DNA of 64,000 nucleotides from Zonotrichia leucophrys gambelii (lineage: Eukaryota; Chordata; Aves; Passeriformes; Passerellidae). The notes under the pieces were generated by a model. That model made no database searches. It worked only from the letters and a program-made list of their open reading frames with translations, and was not told where the DNA came from. The translations under genes and the position numbers were made by a program. Shown piece by piece: positions 59,250-64,000 of the stretch (the stretch's first letter is position 1; each line of letters opens with the position of its first letter). The stretch spans positions 3,476,001 through 3,540,000 of the forward strand of contig NC_088178.1 in NCBI RefSeq assembly GCF_028769735.1, given 5' to 3'.

Positions 59250-61119
59250 ATTAAGAAGAGTCTTGTATTTTGTAAGAGGAGTCTTGTAAGGAGTCTTTAT
59301 GGGGTTTTTTGTCCCATCTAAGAGGAAAATCCACAATGGGGACACAAAAAGCATGTTAGGAAAGAGCCACACACTGAACCGGACCAGTTCCTTCAACATA
59401 ACAATATTTAAAACCAGATGTGGTTATTAAGAGGAGTCTTGTATTTTTTTAGTCCTTCTGAGAGGAAGACCCACAGAGCAGACATTGACTTTCCAGAGGT
59501 CACAGACTGTAGTTAAAGAGCGGTGCAATGGCTGTTTCCTAAGGGCTCACAGAAATCTGAGAAACCCCCTCAACTGCACAGCTGATTTCCACACGGGAGT
59601 ACTTTTCAGACTAAAACAGGAGCTGAACCTGTGAATTTTGGGACACCCATCAGCATGTGCTCTCAAAAAAAAAATCTCCTCATTTCAAAAGACAGCAACG
59701 AAACATCTGCCAGGCATGGTGGAGTCAGGACCCACTGGTTGAATAAAATATCAGACAAAACCATCATGTTGCAGGCTTGGGGGTGTTAAACGTGCCAGGG
59801 TGCTTTTGACAAGACACCCATTGGAATCCAGAACCAGACCTGAGCTGCCTTTTGCTGTTGCTGCTTAAAACATCACCTGCCTTTTCAGCAGCTGGACACC
59901 ACCTCTGCCAGTCCCATGTTAGCCAAGTGATAAACACAAAGTGAAAAAGGGTTCTGAAGCACTTCCAAAGAATACATACTGTATAAAATTATTAATTACA
60001 CCCCATTTACACCCAACTTTTCTCTGCCTTTACCTCTTTCCATCCATCACTTCTCTGGTGACCTGCTGACACAGCACCCAGCCCAGCAGAGAAAGCAGGC
60101 AGCTGCTGCTCCTGCCCTCCCTGCCTGCAATATCCTGACTCCAGGTGGAGCACAAGTCTCCAATAAAACAGGAATCTGTGGAAAAACAAGATCAGCACCT
60201 CCCCAGCTGTCTTCCAGCTGCCTCCAGCCACTCCTCCGCAGCAGGGACTGGAATCCCTGAGCTCAGCCTTGCCCTGCTTTGTGTCCCAGGTGTGTCTTTC
60301 TGTCTAGAGTCTAATTTCTAGCCAGGTGCTGATTTCTTTCATAGTTGGTGACTTTTTAGTGCTTCTTCCACATATTTCTGCAGATGTCAACACAGGCTGA
60401 GCAGCATGAAAAGAGAAAGCTCCTGTGTTTGCTCTGCCATGCTCCTGCTGTGGAAAACTAGGGAGGCATTTAGGCACCAACTGTTTTGGCAATTTACAAT
60501 TCAACAGCTCTAACTCTGTGATGGCTCCCGTATTAATATGAGGAAAGCTGGGAATCACCCATTGAGGAAAGCTGGGGCCAGTTACTTTCCCTCCTTGCTA
60601 AAATGTGACCCTCTAGAGAGGGAGGTTGCTGCCAATGTCCCCTCACAGTGCCAGCCAAGGGGCTTCTGGAGAGCAGAGCAGTGTGAGATGGTACTCACCC
60701 AAACATTCACCACAACACCCTCTCCAACCACTCCTGAGTAAGCCACTGGCCTCACCAGCAAAGGCTTTCCACCCTGGTGTCTATTCTGGGCCACTCTCAC
60801 CTTTTGGTATCTTTGGGGCCACGTGCCTGACAGTTACTTTTAGGTTGCTTTTCAACAGCTTTGCAGAAACTATCTACTAAAAATCACCGGAATACTTCTG
60901 ATTGCATTTGATTTCCAAAAGCATAGATGCCAACAGAATATCCTCCTGGCATCCACCCTGTCCAGGTCTAACTTTCCTTGCCATCAGTGCATGATGAGAG
61001 CAGAGCAGCTGGAAGCAGCTTGCTCACTTCACTGTCCATTATGCCTGACAAGCCTGTGATGAGTTTGCAATGAGGCTCCTTGGTGTGGCACCTCCCCTTC
61101 TCTCCTCCCCTGCCTGCAG
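59250..61119. other. Intergenic region between TDRD5 and NPHS2
   Basis: No gene recognised. It holds an imperfect duplication at 59.25-59.49 kb. A pyrimidine tract and CTGCAG acceptor-like end at 61119 may mark a 5'UTR splice of NPHS2. No CpG island lies directly before NPHS2. Confidence 0.5.
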
Positions 61120-61171
61120 CAATAAATTTGAGCGGGTCTCCATCCCTATCCCTGCCGAGGAGCACACAGGG

Positions 61172-64000
61172 ATGGGGATGGAGAAGAGGTCCCGGAGCTC
61201 GTCCAGGGAGCCCCACAGAAGGCGCAGAGAGTCCCCGGCTGCGCGGGGCAAACGGGAGAAGAGGGAGAGCAGCAGAGAGGCTGGCAAAGGGAAGGGAGAT
61301 GTGAAGCAGGAGAAGGCCAAGGAGACCAAGAGCACTGCTGGGAGCGATGGTAGGGTGCACACCTCCACCGTGGTGGACGTGGATGATGTGGTGTCTGAGG
61401 AAGAAATGGAGGCAATGGCGTTGCTGGATAGTGAGCAGCAAGAGGAAGGTATGGCTTAAAGAAGGGAAGGGGTTGGAAAACTCTGGGCTCTTTGGTGCTG
61501 CGTGGGTCTCAGTGTGACTCTGCTCTGGTGGGTGTCATCACACCCACCTTACACAGGCGTGGTTATCCTGAGGACAGGACATGGGAGACTCCAGCTAGCC
61601 TCCCAGCCAGCTTCTGCAGCCTTATTAGCACCATCCAGCAAAGCAGTGAACCTGGATACAAGCACTGACATTCCCAGCATCCTTCATGCTTCAGCCTGCT
61701 ACTCCCCAGTTCTGTTCATGCTCTGGTCTCTTCCTTTCCTTGCTTGGCCTCCTTTGGGTGCATGGCATTGCCTTACTGGCAGCTCATAGCCCAAAGGACC
61801 TGGCTGCAGGGAAGAACTGCCCTTGAGGTGCACACTTCCCCTCACCTGCTGGATAACCTTTAAGAGCAGCTCCTCTCCACATGTTTGTTAGGCACATTCC
61901 CAGCCTGCTACAATAGAAGGGAGCATTGTGATCCTTTTGGCAATGTAACTGGGCCTGTTTGGTCCCAGCATCACCACAGGCATGGCAGATGTTCATTACA
62001 AGAGGCAGCACCTCTTGTGCCCTTCCCTGCTAGCCCCTCTGCTGCCCCAGAGTGCCACAAAGGTTCAGACTTGCTCCTGACTCCCTGGGAACAAGATTTT
62101 CACAGCTTCATCCTTCTGCCTCCATTACAGGGATTACAGCTACTGGGCAGTGCTTAGGTGCTCTAGTGACTACACAGATTCTTGGGATCTGAGGCTCCCT
62201 CAGGACCTGGTGGTTCTATAAAATATTTCAAAGGCAGAGGAGCAGGGATGGAAGGGTTGGAAGGGATTAAAAATGGGAAGGGTGCTAACTTCACAGTTGG
62301 AAGTCCTGATCCACTCTCTGGTTCCATGTGTTTTCATGCCATACCTGTCAGTTTTCCCCTCAGACAGGAGCACAACAAAGGGCAGCCAGAGGAAGATGTC
62401 CCACACTCACTTTGAGGAGATGTAGAAAGTAGTAATAATCTGGGCTGACCATGCCAGTCACCCTGGGGTGACTTCTTAGAACACAGGAAGATTTTACTGG
62501 CACCAGAGGCGTCATCCCACTGCATTAGGGAGCTGGGATGCAACTAAAATCCTATTCCAAAACAACCTGAAATACTCTGATAGAGAAGGGCACCTCAGGC
62601 TGTGCATGTTTAAAGTCTCTCTTATTTACAATCTTTGTCTTTAGCTCATCTTTCCAGATAAACTTCAGGGATGCCAGCTCAGCAGAGCTGCCCATTCCAA
62701 GCCTTTCAACCCTGCTTTGTAACCCCAATGCTTCAAGATAAAGTCTGCAACCATGGAGAAGCATGGCTCAACTTTTGTAACTAAAGCAGAGACAAAATCT
62801 GTCCATCCAGCCTTGCTACTCCTGGCAATGTGGAGCAGAGAGTGTTCCTTAACTCACCTCCAGAGAGAGCCAAGTGGTTCATTCACAATGAGTCCAGGCA
62901 GAGGACAGCAGTGAAGCTGATGTGTGCAGGCACTTGTCAGGCTCTCAGTATTTTGGGAGCAGTCCCATTCTAACACACTGTTGTTGGGTTTCTCCCTAGG
63001 TGTAAAGTCTCCTGGTCTGGGTGTCTGTGAGTGGCTTTTGACCATCTTCTCTTTCCTGTTCATCATACTGACCTTCCCCATTTCTGTCTGGTTCTGCATG
63101 AAGGTGAGAATTGCCATGGGGCCTCTCAGGCTTTGGTGTCTGATCTGGATGTCACACACTGATTTAGCCTGTGTTGGACATGAGCATAAAGGAGTTTTTG
63201 GTATAAGGCCCCTATTTATACATCTTCAACTCATTAATTTTGATTTGTCCTTTATCACATGTTGCTACAGCACAGGGGTCCAACCATTGCCTATCAAATA
63301 TTCCTGCTGAAATACCAGCAGGACGGAAAACTTGCCATTTTTTTAAAACAAATTGCAAGTGTATTTAATTTCAGACACATCTCTCAGCCTACCTAGCCCA
63401 GACATGGCTCTATTACAGCAGCAGGGTAAATAGGCTTTAAATTCAAAATTTTAAGAGAGATTGATCTCTCAGTTAATAGCAGATTTTCCCTCTTCCTCTC
63501 ATTTTTATTCAGGTTTATAGCATGGCTACAAGTAGGCACTTGTAGGCATTTTGATTCCCACTTCTCAGGAAATTTCACATTTGTCTTGTTATCAACAAGA
63601 ATGTCAATATTACTGCTCAGCTCTTAGGATGAGCACTTTTGCCTTGGAGGGAAACAAACAATGTGAAACATTTTAACTTGGGTTATTTAAGTTTGGCCAG
63701 GCTATAAGGAAGCAAAATGCTGGATCCTCTTGGGAAACTCTGGGTGGGTCTACCATGGGCTGCTCTCACCAGATCTGTCCCAAGGGCTGCTGATATTCCA
63801 GGCTGACCAGCAGTTCTGGGCAAAGGATGAAGTGACTCAGTGACAGGTGATGCCTCAAGCACTGCAATCCTCCCTTTGCAGGGTTTTCCAGAATAAACTT
63901 CCTGCCGTGCTGGTGAGGCTGCTTTCCCCAGTCCCACTTCTTCCTCTCCAGCGTGGCTTTGTGTCCCTCTGCAGGTGGTGCGGGAGTATGAGAGAGCCAT
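61172..64000 (+). CDS. NPHS2: NPHS2 (podocin), first three coding exons, truncated by window end
   Basis: Exons 61178-61448, 63000-63103 and 63975-64000 join in frame. The N-terminal tail is basic and Ser-rich ([11 protein letters not shown]), then [18 protein letters not shown] and [11 protein letters not shown]. The hydrophobic hairpin reads [20 protein letters not shown] then PISVWFCMK, and VVREYERA opens the PHB/stomatin domain at the window edge. Exon 2 is 104 bases, as I recall for human NPHS2. Family knowledge: podocin is a membrane-inserted hairpin protein of podocyte slit diaphragms that binds cholesterol and recruits nephrin and TRPC6; mutations cause steroid-resistant nephrotic syndrome. 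The hairpin-breaking Pro (human P118) is present. The PHB domain, oligomerisation region and stop lie beyond this window. Confidence 0.95.
61178..61448 (+). CDS. NPHS2: NPHS2 exon 1: cytoplasmic N-terminal tail
   Basis: The donor is GTATGG at 61449. I chose the ATG at 61178 because [11 protein letters not shown] aligns with the human start. An in-frame ATG two codons earlier (61172) would add MG. The 271 coding bases are one codon fewer than the 274 I recall in human. Confidence 0.92.
63000..63103 (+). CDS. NPHS2: NPHS2 exon 2: membrane hairpin
   Basis: The acceptor is TTTCTCCCTAG before 63000 and the donor GTGAGA at 63104; phase 1 to phase 0. It encodes the re-entrant hydrophobic segment with the conserved central TFP motif. 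Confidence 0.96.
63975..64000 (+). CDS. NPHS2: NPHS2 exon 3, start only (partial)
   Basis: The acceptor is CCTCTGCAG before 63975. The 26 visible bases encode VVREYERA, the first residues of the PHB domain, and the exon runs off the window. Confidence 0.9.

Overview
The window looks like a gene-dense microchromosome-like segment of a bird genome, most likely a passerine. The reasons are compact introns with canonical GT-AG junctions, several CR1 retrotransposon tails, CpG-island promoters, and two solo LTRs of an endogenous retrovirus family that I recognise as typical of songbirds. No bacterial genes, RNA genes or CRISPR arrays were seen. All gene models below were assembled by eye from splice sites, reading phase and remembered vertebrate homologues; nothing was aligned by computer.

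Layout. (1) 1-18590, plus strand: an ADAMTSL2-type gene. Seventeen phase-consistent coding exons (4882-18193) encode one N-terminal TSP1 repeat, a cysteine-rich/spacer module, a divergent linker, six more TSP1 repeats and a C-terminal PLAC domain. The signal-peptide exon is uncertain. (2) About 18765-34500, minus strand: FAM163A. Two coding exons encode a 166-residue single-pass membrane protein, with a long 3'UTR, two likely small 5'UTR exons near 23.2 and 23.6 kb, and a probable CpG-island first exon near 34.3-34.5 kb. Most of 23.6-34.2 kb is intron. (3) 34.5-46 kb: apparently gene-free, with two solo LTRs (38188-38563 and 39412-39796), simple repeats and a CR1 scrap. (4) 48946-58116, minus strand: TDRD5, a germline piRNA-pathway gene with two LOTUS (OST-HTH) domains and one extended Tudor domain. 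A third LOTUS domain was not found, and an early in-frame stop removes the long C-terminal tail. Its CpG promoter lies at about 58.45-58.62 kb. (5) 61178-64000, plus strand: the first three coding exons of NPHS2 (podocin), cut by the window edge.

Synteny is the main result. FAM163A-TDRD5-NPHS2, in this order and relative orientation, is the human 1q25.2 neighbourhood, which has no ADAMTSL gene at this point. In humans ADAMTSL2 sits tail-to-tail with FAM163B, the FAM163A paralogue, on 9q34. The 1q25 and 9q34 regions are known paralogous blocks from early vertebrate genome duplication. The gene here is therefore best read as a second ADAMTSL2-type gene, an ohnologue kept next to FAM163A in this bird lineage and absent from the human locus. 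Its neighbours have unrelated jobs (neuronal membrane protein, germline RNA silencing, kidney slit diaphragm), so linkage rather than shared function joins them.
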